From the NCBI RefSeq assembly GCF_002217755.1, contig NZ_BCFL01000021.1:62001-126000 (forward strand): a DNA stretch of 64,000 bases, written 5' to 3'. A model generated the notes under the pieces. That model was given only the letters and a program-made list of their open reading frames with translations, searched no databases and was not told the DNA's origin. The DNA is from Streptomyces hyaluromycini (GTDB taxonomy: Bacteria; Actinomycetota; Actinomycetes; Streptomycetales; Streptomycetaceae). Numbering within the stretch: position 1 is the first letter of the stretch; every line of letters begins with the position of its first letter. Positions 16,201-23,078 of this stretch are shown here, piece after piece. The position numbers and the translations under genes are program-made.

Positions 16201-17080
16201 CGATGGTGGTGGTGATGTAGAAGTACGCGTTGTCCTCGGAGCTGACCTGCGAGGCGATGATCACCGGGACCAGGTAGACCACGGCGAGGGAGAACAGCGA
16301 GCCGGTGTAGTCGCCGGCCAGGAACCTGCCGATCTCCCGCAGCGTGGGCGGTTTCGCATGGTCCTCGGTCGCCTTGATGTGCCGGGGCACCAGGCGCCGG
16401 AACACCAGCCAGCCCAGCGGCACGAAGGAGGTGGCGATCGCCGCGACCCAGGAGACGAAGACACCGGCCGTCGGGATCGCCACGGACAGGGCGACCAGCA
16501 GTGCCAGCTTGACGGCCGAGAACACGGTGTTGCCCACCGGCACCCAGGGCGCGTTGCGCAGCCCGGTCAGTACCCCGTCCTGGAGGGTGAGCAGGTTCCA
16601 GGAGACGACCGCGACGACGAACCCGAGCCCGTTGAGCGGCCCGTGCAGGAAGCGGTACGACGGCCCCCACACGTTCAGCGTCAGCAGGAAGGCACCGGCT
16701 GCCATCGCCACGATCAGCGAACTGCCCGCGTAGGTACGGAAGATGAGGCGCCCGGTGTGGCGGCCCGCCACCGGGATGAAGCGGGCGAGGGCGCCGGTGA
16801 GGGTCACCGCGGTCAGGCCCGCGAGGAACTTCATCGCGGCGATCGCGGCGGAGCCCTGGCCGACGGCCGACTCCGAGTAGTAGCGGGCCGCGGCCAGCCA
16901 GAAGCCGAGGCCCAGGACGGCGGAGATGCCGGTGTTGAGCATCAGCGCGTAGGCGTTCCGGAAGAGTGGACTGCCGCCGGACGAGCCGCCCCGTCCGGGC
17001 AGGCGAAGACGGCGCCCCGACTGCTCGGGCGCCGACGTCTCGGTTGTCGCGGTCTCGGTTGTGGTCGTCGTGTCAGACAC
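13259..17080 (-). CDS. Polysaccharide flippase fused to a multi-spanning GT-C-like membrane domain
   Basis: 1273 residues from a GTG whose first bases overlap the deacetylase stop by eight. After a Thr-rich cytoplasmic start, about residues 45-470 form a 12-14 helix MATE/Wzx-type flippase (NAYALMLNTGISAVLGLGFWLAAARYYS at its start). A charged Pro/Glu/Asp-rich linker of roughly 150 residues follows, then a second block of about 12 hydrophobic helices (LGCLLVAALLLYWVPAARL onward, with FIDYIDRTG, GQDYFSPQGFTYLLYL and PAHQLTPFV) and a large exported loop rich in YVYAHDRPTVRLLWLSNDT, ending in two more helices. The second half resembles GT-C glycosyltransferases or polymerases, which is inference. 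Joining a flippase to a polymerase/transferase-like unit would couple export and assembly. No Zn or nucleotide-binding motifs are seen. Confidence 0.75.
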   Translation of the reverse strand: MSDTTTTTETATTETSAPEQSGRRLRLPGRGGSSGGSPLFRNAYALMLNTGISAVLGLGFWLAAARYYSESAVGQGSAAIAAMKFLAGLTAVTLTGALARFIPVAGRHTGRLIFRTYAGSSLIVAMAAGAFLLTLNVWGPSYRFLHGPLNGLGFVVAVVSWNLLTLQDGVLTGLRNAPWVPVGNTVFSAVKLALLVALSVAIPTAGVFVSWVAAIATSFVPLGWLVFRRLVPRHIKATEDHAKPPTLREIGRFLAGDYTGSLFSLAVVYLVPVIIASQVSSEDNAYFYITTTIGGTTNLLAINMGASLTVEGSHDPARLAGNTRAALKRMARIMIPICALLFFGAPWILGVFGPGYADAATPLLRWFAVGALLRVVMETYFAVLRAQSRTAGLAWLQGLLCVLVLGLTLLLLPRMGLTGAGVAEISSLAVIVTIAAPRLWKTLRTAPAEIPEDAAPDGDLADLGAREVPAAAAPRRRGPAWALDTDTLALGIHVDFDHVERRPDVRPGPGTPPAGTPVVRPDDRPTWALRPPRNLGLPVEEREPHAEASLGPAEVSLLKEAEVDAPFGTAAVPKPEPGSEEAAAVPAGAPEESEPARSLRERLTPTRSGVVLGCLLVAALLLYWVPAARLDDADLDRMGGLGLISVLPLPTLAGAALLVTVFAALLWLRREHKALLLVTLLATVVSLHALPAVIETEPRFPTAWQHLGFIDYIDRTGSAVPDLDARWSWPGFFAAAAFIGRACGVTDFTEVIRWWPTFIQLAYLAPMFLLVRSLRASWRAKWTGIWIFVLCGWVGQDYFSPQGFTYLLYLMFVAILLVWFRAPHVIWTRFRPGEAEVEPANRRQQAVLLMVLVGLYAATVPAHQLTPFVMLGVLAALVLMGRSELRGLPILFGVVAAVWLGFMAEPYWSGHFNELFGGVGGVGSNVSTSVSGRIQGGSSTHKLVLYVRVLLAGSMMTFAVWGWWRRRFHRYRERSLLVLTFVPFLGFGMQSYGGEMALRVFMFALPGAALLAGLALFPRTGATAKEREKDKVSLAPVAALMAGLLLMGGFLVARWGNESFERVRPGEVAAMDYVYAHDRPTVRLLWLSNDTVNDVTPAIPWGAKDMERVDYVPTLAPTDPVLVSSLVKALKDAGPNSYLMINRSQVTYLQMDAGYSAAWESRLIQNLDNRQDLTKVLVNDDATMYALRTRPAGAVAKPDPGPIGPRITWTPWSVIGGLAAVALILLLTAREVVRVAVRPGVRQLRWLQGSFWFSLPLLAVLLASLAQRFLTLN

Positions 17081-17873
17081 GGGAACGGATGGCCTTCCGG
17101 CGGACCTGGCGTGCTCTGCGGAGAACGGCGTAACCCTGGGTGAGGGCACGGTCCCTGGCGAAGTTGCGGGCGATCGCTCGGCCTTCGAGCAGTCGCGTGA
17201 ACTCCTCGGCGTCCGTACTGCGGCGCACGGTGACGCGCTGCAGCGCGAACGGACCCTGACGGCGGCGGGCGAGACCGTTGCCGACGGCGAGCGCCTGGGT
17301 GTACCCGGCCGCCCGCACGGCCTGCCGGACCCGGCGACTGGAGTAGCCGTACGGGTAGGCGAACGAGTCGGGCACGGCATCGAGTTCGTCGGTGACGATC
17401 TCCCGGCAGCGCACCAGCTCCGCGCGCAGCCGTTCGTCGTCCAGCTGGTCGAGCTGCGGGTGGGTGTGGCTGTGCCCGCCGATCTCGCAGCCGGCGCCCG
17501 CGAGTTCGCGCACCTGGTCCCAGTCGAGCATGGCGTCCAGGCCGCCTCCGGTGTCGTAGGCGCCCCTGATCCAGCCCGTCGAGACGAACAGCGTGGACGC
17601 GAAGCCGTGCTTGGCGAGCACGGGCAGGGCGTGCCGGTGCACGCCCTCGTAGCCGTCGTCGAAGGTGATCAGGACAGGACGGTCGGGGAGGGGGCCGCCC
17701 GAGCGCCAACCGGCCGCCAGGGCGGCCGTGTCGACGGGGGTCAGGCCCAGGTCGCCGATGAGCGCCATCTGCTCGGCGAACGCCTCCGGCGCCACCGACA
17801 GCGCGCGGGTCGCGTCGTTGGGCGCGGTCGCGACCGAGTGGTACATGAGGATCGGGACGGGTGTGTCGCTCAT
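17073..17873 (-). CDS. Polysaccharide deacetylase (carbohydrate esterase 4, NodB fold)
   Basis: 266 residues. NodB motifs are complete: VLITFDDGYEG (Asp72/Asp73, base and metal ligand), GGHSHTHPQ (His134 and His138, metal ligands) and FAYPYGYSSRRV. No signal peptide is visible, so it may act in the cytoplasm on lipid-linked intermediates, or export may be atypical. Start overlaps the upstream glycosyltransferase stop by four bases (ATGA), and its end overlaps the flippase start. Removal of N-acetyl groups would give a charged amino-polysaccharide, which is inference. Confidence 0.87.
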   Translation of the reverse strand: MSDTPVPILMYHSVATAPNDATRALSVAPEAFAEQMALIGDLGLTPVDTAALAAGWRSGGPLPDRPVLITFDDGYEGVHRHALPVLAKHGFASTLFVSTGWIRGAYDTGGGLDAMLDWDQVRELAGAGCEIGGHSHTHPQLDQLDDERLRAELVRCREIVTDELDAVPDSFAYPYGYSSRRVRQAVRAAGYTQALAVGNGLARRRQGPFALQRVTVRRSTDAEEFTRLLEGRAIARNFARDRALTQGYAVLRRARQVRRKAIRSRV

Positions 17874-18889
17874 CGGACACCCCCGTCGGCAGGGGCGGTC
17901 CGTCCGTACGGTCCGTCCTCGATCCCGGTGACGGCGAAGGCCGCCCCGCTCCGCCGCGCCCGCACGCTCCCCACCACGTAGCCGCCCGCCGCCGTCAGCA
18001 CCCCGGCGACGATCGCGCCCGCCCGGCCGGCGCCGCCCGGCCGGGCCAGCAGTGCGTCCCGCAGGCCACGAGCGACCCCGGCGGGCAGCACACGCGTGGT
18101 GTACCGGCGTTCGGACTCCAGGCCCTTGCCGGCGCCCACACTGCGGGCGACCAGGGCCTTGGAGAGGCCCTCGGCGTAGGCGCGGGTGCGGAAGTAGCCG
18201 AAGTGCTCACGGGCTTCCGGCACCCGGTGGTGGATCACCGCGCGGTCGTCGATGAGCAGCACGGCGTCCGGGCGGGCCCGGGTGAGCCGGATGCACAGCT
18301 CCGTCTCCTCGCAGCCCAGCGGGCGCTTGTCGCCGTCGCGGCCGATGCCGGTGGCGAAACCGCCTGCCGCGTCGAAGGCCGTACGCCGGAAAGAAGCGTT
18401 TCCGCCGAGTACGTTCCGGACCCGGACGCGGCCCGCCGGCAGCCCCCGGTAGGTGCAGCCGACCACCCAGTCGAACTCCTCCGGGAACCAGTCCGGGCGG
18501 CGGCCCGAGGCCCAGATCGGCATGGTCCGGCCGCCGACCGCCATCACCCTCGGGTCGGCGTACCCCTCGGCGAAGCGGCGCAGCCAGTCCCGCTCGGCCA
18601 CGGCGTCGTCGTCGAGGAAGGCGATCACCGCGCCGTAGGAGGCGGCGATACCGGTGTTGCGGCCCGCGGACAGGCCGCGGGGGCCCGCGTTGGCGAGCAC
18701 CCGCACCTGGGTGGCCTCTTTGTACTCCTTCGTGAGCCGTTCCAGGAGCGCCGGGTTGTGGTCGACGACCAGCAGGGTCTCCAGCGCCGGATACGACTGG
18801 GCGCGCACCGAGGAGACCGCCGCGAGGATGTCCTCCCAGCGGTCCTCGGTGTACACGCAGATCACGACGGAGATGTCGGGATCGCTCAA
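17870..18889 (-). CDS. Family 2 glycosyltransferase
   Basis: 339 residues. The GT-A fold begins ISVVICVYTEDRWEDILAAVSSVRAQSY and has the nucleotide-sugar motif GLSAGRNTGIAASYGAVIAFLDDDAVAERDW (DDD metal site about residue 94) and a later GCEETELCIRL acidic motif. The C-terminus carries one or two hydrophobic stretches (about 285-320), so it is probably membrane associated. It is the second gene of an operon with four-base overlaps on both sides. Donor and acceptor are unknown. Confidence 0.87.
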   Translation of the reverse strand: MSDPDISVVICVYTEDRWEDILAAVSSVRAQSYPALETLLVVDHNPALLERLTKEYKEATQVRVLANAGPRGLSAGRNTGIAASYGAVIAFLDDDAVAERDWLRRFAEGYADPRVMAVGGRTMPIWASGRRPDWFPEEFDWVVGCTYRGLPAGRVRVRNVLGGNASFRRTAFDAAGGFATGIGRDGDKRPLGCEETELCIRLTRARPDAVLLIDDRAVIHHRVPEAREHFGYFRTRAYAEGLSKALVARSVGAGKGLESERRYTTRVLPAGVARGLRDALLARPGGAGRAGAIVAGVLTAAGGYVVGSVRARRSGAAFAVTGIEDGPYGRTAPADGGVR

Positions 18890-19707
18890 GACGACTCTCC
18901 CTGGCCCGTGGTGAGCATCGGGGAGTGCCGCACCTGCCGGCGCAGGTCACGCCGGTTCGAACGCTCCTTCAGGATCACCTTGAGCACCCGGAGCCCGTCG
19001 CGTACGGCGCGCAGGTTGCTGGTGCCGTGGATGCGGAGGTACTCGTAGCTGGGGATCTCCTGCACCTTCAGGCCCGCCTTGACCACCCGGATGTTGATCA
19101 GGGTCTCGATCTCGAAGCCGGTGCAGTCGAGGTCGATCTTGTCGAGGCAGTGCCGCCAGAACGCGTTGTACCCGTAGCAGAGGTCGGTGTAGCGGGCGCC
19201 GAACTTGCGGTTGACGACCGTGCACAGCGCCCAGTTGCCCAGCTTGCGGATGAAGGTCATGTCGTCCGTGCCGCCGCCGTTGGCGAAGCGCGAGCCCTTG
19301 GCGAAGTCGGCGCCCGAGACCAGGGCGGAGACGTACGACACGATCTCGTGGCCGTCGGCCGAGCCGTCCGCGTCCACCATGACGATGATGTCGCCGGTGC
19401 ACGCCTCGAATCCGGTGATCAGGGCGTCCCCCTTGCCCTTGCCACTCTGTTCGACGACTTTCACTTCGGGCCACAACTCCCGCGCGACTTCCACGGTGTT
19501 GTCGGTGGAATTGCCGTCCACAAGGACCACTTCATGTATCCAGCCGGGAAGTGTCTTGAAGACGTAGGGGAGATTCTCCGCCTCATTCATGGCGGGAATC
19601 ACCACGCTCACCGGCGGTGTGATGGCCAGGTGAGAGGAGATCGGCCGGTATTCGGGTGCCATTAACGGATCTTGGCCCGAGGCCGGTGTGTGCAGAACAG
19701 AACTCAT
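18886..19707 (-). CDS. DPM1-like family 2 glycosyltransferase
   Basis: 273 residues. SVVIPAMNEAENLPYVFKTLP, VVLVDGNSTDNTVEVAREL, GKGKGDALITGFEACTGDIIVMVDADGSADGHEI and FAKGSRFANGGGTDDMT match dolichol/polyprenyl-phosphate sugar synthases; the VDADGS motif holds the metal. It lacks the C-terminal helices of bacterial GtrB types, so is likely soluble or peripheral. As first gene of the operon it probably makes a polyprenyl-phosphate sugar donor for a GT-C enzyme acting outside the membrane, which fits the multi-spanning fusion protein encoded downstream (inference). Confidence 0.87.
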   Translation of the reverse strand: MSSVLHTPASGQDPLMAPEYRPISSHLAITPPVSVVIPAMNEAENLPYVFKTLPGWIHEVVLVDGNSTDNTVEVARELWPEVKVVEQSGKGKGDALITGFEACTGDIIVMVDADGSADGHEIVSYVSALVSGADFAKGSRFANGGGTDDMTFIRKLGNWALCTVVNRKFGARYTDLCYGYNAFWRHCLDKIDLDCTGFEIETLINIRVVKAGLKVQEIPSYEYLRIHGTSNLRAVRDGLRVLKVILKERSNRRDLRRQVRHSPMLTTGQGESS

Positions 19708-19884
19708 GAGTCTTGTCCCTCTCGTCCGGTGGACCGCCCGCCCCTTGGGCGGCCCGCTTCTGTGTCCGGTTCGAAAGGGGGGTTCTCACCCGTGGCACGG
19801 AAAGAGGTTCTCCGTATCCGCAGGTGAGCTGGCAAAGCTGGCCGGTCTGCCGGAAAACGGCAGCCGGTCGCGCGGCACGGCTCG

Positions 19885-19921
19885 GAAACGACAGTGGTCA
19901 CACGAGAAACGACAGTGGTCA
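19885..19921. promoter_or_regulatory. Tandem 16-bp direct repeats upstream of the polysaccharide operon
   Basis: GAAACGACAGTGGTCA occurs at 19885-19900 and again, perfectly, at 19906-19921, a 21-bp period (two helical turns). The repeats lie about 180-215 bases before the operon start, on the same helix face, as expected for cooperative binding of a regulator. The rest of 19708-20129 holds a CCGCCC...GGGCGG hairpin in the leader (19734-19752) and an unusually AT-rich stretch (about 20040-20165); no gene is seen there. Confidence 0.5.
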
Positions 19922-20129
19922 TTGCGGTCACCGAGCACGGCACCCCCCTACCGCGCCCCACTCCGGAACATCGCGGTCCTTGAGCCCTCCCCTAGAGCCG
20001 CTTGATGACGATCCGATGCGGGTGAGATGTACGACGGTATTGATGATTGGACCAGTATGGCAAGGCCTGGAAGTGGGCCTCACGTTTTTGTTGGTTTGGC
20101 CGTTACGAAATTTTGGCCGACCTTGTTCT

Positions 20130-20573
20130 TCAACTCGAACGGATTTTCCCGGCCCGCCGGGATGTCCGTTTGAGAATGCGTTCCACCGGTCGCAGGAGTA
20201 CCAGTAGAAGCAGCAGAATGCTGATCGCGGTCACGGCGACGATGCCGCCGCGCCAGGACCAGCGGTGGGTGGCGAGCATGCCCTGGGCGATCAGCATGTC
20301 CAGGGCGACGGCACCCGCCAGCGCGGTGAGCACGCGGGCGAACGGATCGAGTCCGCGCAGCGCCAGACCGATCGCCACGGCGGGCGCGGCGATCAGGAAG
20401 AACAGCGCGAACGGCCCGCGTGGCGACGAGCCCGAGTCGGTGAGCGCGAGCAGCGCACCGGTCCCGGCGACGGCCGTCGCCACCCCCGCGAGCAGGGGTC
20501 CCAGGTCCCTCCCCGGTCCTGGCCGTGCCCGTTCGTCCGCTGTTGATGATGTCTTGAGCCGTATGGTCTGCAT
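20130..20573 (-). CDS. Small integral membrane protein of unknown function
   Basis: 147 residues with about four hydrophobic segments (PLLAGVATAVAGTGALLALT, FALFFLIAAPAVAIGLAL, VLTALAGAVALDMLIAQGML and IVAVTAISILLLLLVLL) and a basic tail RPVERILKRTSRRAGK. The N-terminal 30 residues are polar and cytoplasmic. It lies upstream of, and in the same direction as, the polysaccharide operon, separated by about 420 bases, and could be functionally tied to it. I do not recognise a family. The ATG giving MQTIRLKTSS was chosen over a longer Arg-rich extension. Confidence 0.6.
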   Translation of the reverse strand: MQTIRLKTSSTADERARPGPGRDLGPLLAGVATAVAGTGALLALTDSGSSPRGPFALFFLIAAPAVAIGLALRGLDPFARVLTALAGAVALDMLIAQGMLATHRWSWRGGIVAVTAISILLLLLVLLRPVERILKRTSRRAGKIRSS

Positions 20574-20662
20574 GGCCGACTTTGCCCCCCAAGGCGTCGG
20601 ATGCCGGGCTTCAATGTCGCGCAGCCGAACAGGAGGCGTCAAGCAGGTCTCCGGACATGACC

Positions 20663-20695
20663 GTTCCCCGGAGACACCTGATGCCTCCGGGGAAC
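20663..20695 (-). terminator. Hairpin terminator of the subtilisin gene
   Basis: GTTCCCCGGAG and CTCCGGGGAAC form a perfect 11-bp stem with an 11-nt loop, 35 bases beyond the protease stop. Confidence 0.8.
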
Positions 20696-20729
20696 AAGTC
20701 GCTCGATTTCGGTGCGTTCCGGTGATCGG

Positions 20730-21938
20730 TTACGACACGAGCTTCAGGAGCTTGTTCGGCGAGCCGGTGCCCACGCTGGTGAGCACGTTGGAGGTGGCCC
20801 CGTTGACCAGAGCCGTGGCGACCTGGGCCGGGGTGGCCGAGGTGTGGCCCGCGAGGTAGACGGCGGCCGCGCCCGCCACGTGCGGGGTGGCCATCGAGGT
20901 GCCCGACAGGACGGCGGTGGCGGTGTCGCTGGTGTTGTAGCCGGCCGTGATGGAGGAGCCGGGCGCGAAGATGTCCAGGACCGAGCCGTAGTTGGAGTAG
21001 CTGGCCTTGGCGTCGGAGCTGGTGGTGGCGCCGACGGTGATGGCGGTCGAGACCCGGGCCGGGGAGTACGAGGAGGCGTTGGCGCTGCTGTTGCCGGCCG
21101 CGATCGCGTAGGTCACCCCACTGGCTATGGAGTTGGCGACCGCGGTGTCCAGCGTGGTGGAGGCCGAGCCGCCGAGCGACATGTTGGCGACGGCCGGGGC
21201 GGTGTGGTTCGACGTCACCCAGTCGATGCCCGCGATCACCCCGGCCGTCGTACCCGAACCGCTGTTGTCCAGCACCCGCACGGCGACGATGTTCGCCTTC
21301 TTGGCGACCCCGTACGTGGAGCCCGCGATGGTGGTCGCCACATGGGTGCCGTGGCCGTTGCCGTCGGAGGCGGTGGTGTCGCCGTCGACCGCGTCGTAGC
21401 CGTAGGAGGCACGGCCGCTGATCTGGGTGTGGGTGATCCGCACACCGGTGTCGATCACATAGACCGTCACCCCACTGCCCGCGGTGTCCGGGTAGGTGTA
21501 GGTACCGGACAGCGGAAGGCTCGCCTGGTCGATGCGGTCCAGACCCCAGGGGGCGCTGGACTGGGTGGTGTCGGTGAGGCGGACCGTCTGGTCCTGTTCG
21601 ACCGTGGCCACGGCCGGGTCGGCGGCGAGTCTCGCGGCCTGGGGCGCCGAGAGCTTCGCCGAGTAGCCGTTGAGCACCTTGCCGAAGGCCTTCGCGACCG
21701 TGCCGCCGTACTCCTTGACCAGGCTCCTGCCCTCGGTCGAGGAGGCCTTGAAGCCGGCGCTGTTCTTGAGGGTGACGATGTAGCTGCCCTTGACGGCCGT
21801 GGGGGAGCCGGCGTGCAGCACCCTGCCGGTGGCGGGTGCGGCCTGGGCGGGGAGTGCGGTGAGTCCGCCGACGAGGGCGGCGGCCGCCACGGTGGTGACG
21901 GCGGCGAACCGCAGCTTCTGGGTACGCAGATGTGCCAT
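20730..21938 (-). CDS. Secreted subtilisin-like serine protease (S8) with I9 propeptide
   Basis: 402 residues. A signal peptide ends near ALPAQA (about residue 33), followed by an inhibitor I9 prodomain (SYIVTLKNSAGFKAS...VATVEQDQTV, about 48-120). The mature protease has the Asp motif VTVYVIDTGVRITH, the His motif GNGHGTHVA and the Ser motif LSGTSMATPHVAG, all intact. It ends without a P-domain. It belongs with Streptomyces extracellular alkaline proteases of the S8A type. ATG at 21938 has a GAGGAGG ribosome-binding site. Two hairpins lie in the divergent gap upstream. Confidence 0.92.
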   Translation of the reverse strand: MAHLRTQKLRFAAVTTVAAAALVGGLTALPAQAAPATGRVLHAGSPTAVKGSYIVTLKNSAGFKASSTEGRSLVKEYGGTVAKAFGKVLNGYSAKLSAPQAARLAADPAVATVEQDQTVRLTDTTQSSAPWGLDRIDQASLPLSGTYTYPDTAGSGVTVYVIDTGVRITHTQISGRASYGYDAVDGDTTASDGNGHGTHVATTIAGSTYGVAKKANIVAVRVLDNSGSGTTAGVIAGIDWVTSNHTAPAVANMSLGGSASTTLDTAVANSIASGVTYAIAAGNSSANASSYSPARVSTAITVGATTSSDAKASYSNYGSVLDIFAPGSSITAGYNTSDTATAVLSGTSMATPHVAGAAAVYLAGHTSATPAQVATALVNGATSNVLTSVGTGSPNKLLKLVS

Positions 21939-21996
21939 TACGAGGGAGTCCTCCTCTAGGCAGCGCACGCCCGGGTCGGCGCGCGCGTGTGTGGGG

Positions 21997-22049
21997 GTGT
22001 GCGCGCGGCTTCGCGCACACGGACCGGGAGCGTCGCGTTCCGCTCCCGG
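21997..22049. promoter_or_regulatory. Two adjacent hairpins in the divergent protease/lipase gap
   Basis: GTGTGCGCG/CGCGCACAC (21997-22005, 22012-22020, 6-nt loop) and CCGGGAGCG/CGCTCCCGG (22024-22032, 22041-22049, 8-nt loop) are perfect stems within the probable 5' leader of the subtilisin gene. They may affect message stability or act as operators. The rest of the 328-base gap shows no gene. Confidence 0.4.
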
Positions 22050-22266
22050 ACCGAGTAAAGAATCGGTTTTCCCCCGGCAAAGAACAAGGGAGTTGACGAC
22101 CTGTCACAGAGCTGTCATGGACACGCAATCAAACGCGTCGGGAACGCGCGGAATCGGTCCGGTTAGGGCTGGTTGAGAACCCGAACAGTTTTGGCATGGA
22201 CACTTCCCGTCAACACGCGTAGTTGGTACGACAGTTGTGGCAGAGATCCTGCTAAAGGGAGGTTCC

Positions 22267-23067
22267 ATGAGACGTTCCCGAATTACGGCATACGTGACTT
22301 CACTCCTCCTCGCCACCGGCCTCGCCCTCACCGGGGCGGCCGCGACGGAAGCGCAGGCCGCGACCGGGGGCTATGTGGCGCTCGGCGACTCGTACGCGTC
22401 CGGAGTCGGCGCCGGCAGCTACATCAGCTCAAGCGGCAGCTGCGACCGCAGCACCAACGCCTACCCCTACCTGTGGAACGCCGCCCACAGCCCGTCCTCG
22501 TTCTCGTTCCTCGCCTGTTCGGGCGCGACCACCGACGACGTGCTCTCCGGCCAGCTGGGCACGCTCAGCTCCTCGACCGCCCTGGTCTCCGTCACCATCG
22601 GCGGCAACGACGCGGGCTTCGCCGATGTCATGACGACCTGTGTGCTCAGCTCCGACAGCACCTGCCTGTCCCGGATCAGCACCGCCGAGGCCTATGTCGA
22701 CTCCACGCTCCCCGGCAAGCTCGACAACGTGTACAACGCGATCAGCGCCAAGGCCCCCAACGCCAAGGTCGTCGTCCTCGGCTACCCCCGCTTCTACCTG
22801 CTGGGCACGACCTGCCTCGGCCTCTCCTCGGCCAAACGCACCGCCATCAACAACGCAGCCGACTACATCGACACCGCGATCGCCAAGCGCGCCGCCGACC
22901 ACGGTTTCACCTTCGGCGACGTCCGCAGCGCGTTCTCCAGCCACGAGATCTGCTCAAGCAGCTCCTGGCTGCACAGCGTCAACTGGCTGGACATCACCGA
23001 GTCGTACCACCCCACCGCGGCCGGCCAGTCCGGCGGCTATCTGCCGGCCCTGACCAGCAACGCGTGA
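22267..23067 (+). CDS. Secreted SGNH/GDSL lipase-esterase
   Basis: 266 residues. The signal peptide (MRRSRITAYVTSLLLATGLALTG) is cleaved near EAQA-A. SGNH blocks are complete: GYVALGDSYASG (block I, catalytic Ser42), LACSGATTDDV (II), VTIGGNDAGF (III, Asn oxyanion) and SYHPTAAGQ (V, His). Six cysteines fit three disulfides, as in S. rimosus/S. coelicolor extracellular GDSL lipases. GGGAGG precedes the chosen ATG. Convergent with the kinase gene, with only 11 bases between. Confidence 0.92.
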   Translation: MRRSRITAYVTSLLLATGLALTGAAATEAQAATGGYVALGDSYASGVGAGSYISSSGSCDRSTNAYPYLWNAAHSPSSFSFLACSGATTDDVLSGQLGTLSSSTALVSVTIGGNDAGFADVMTTCVLSSDSTCLSRISTAEAYVDSTLPGKLDNVYNAISAKAPNAKVVVLGYPRFYLLGTTCLGLSSAKRTAINNAADYIDTAIAKRAADHGFTFGDVRSAFSSHEICSSSSWLHSVNWLDITESYHPTAAGQSGGYLPALTSNA

Positions 23068-23078
23068 CCTTCGGTACG

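Noticed and set aside
13850..17143. A plus-strand open frame of about 1100 codons opposite the flippase fusion
   Set aside because: Composition is dominated by Arg/Gly/Gln/His with no domain; it mirrors the high-GC third positions of the real minus-strand gene.
20047..20859. A plus-strand frame of about 270 codons covering an AT-rich stretch
   Set aside because: No domain, and it runs antisense across a membrane protein gene and the subtilisin terminator and tail.
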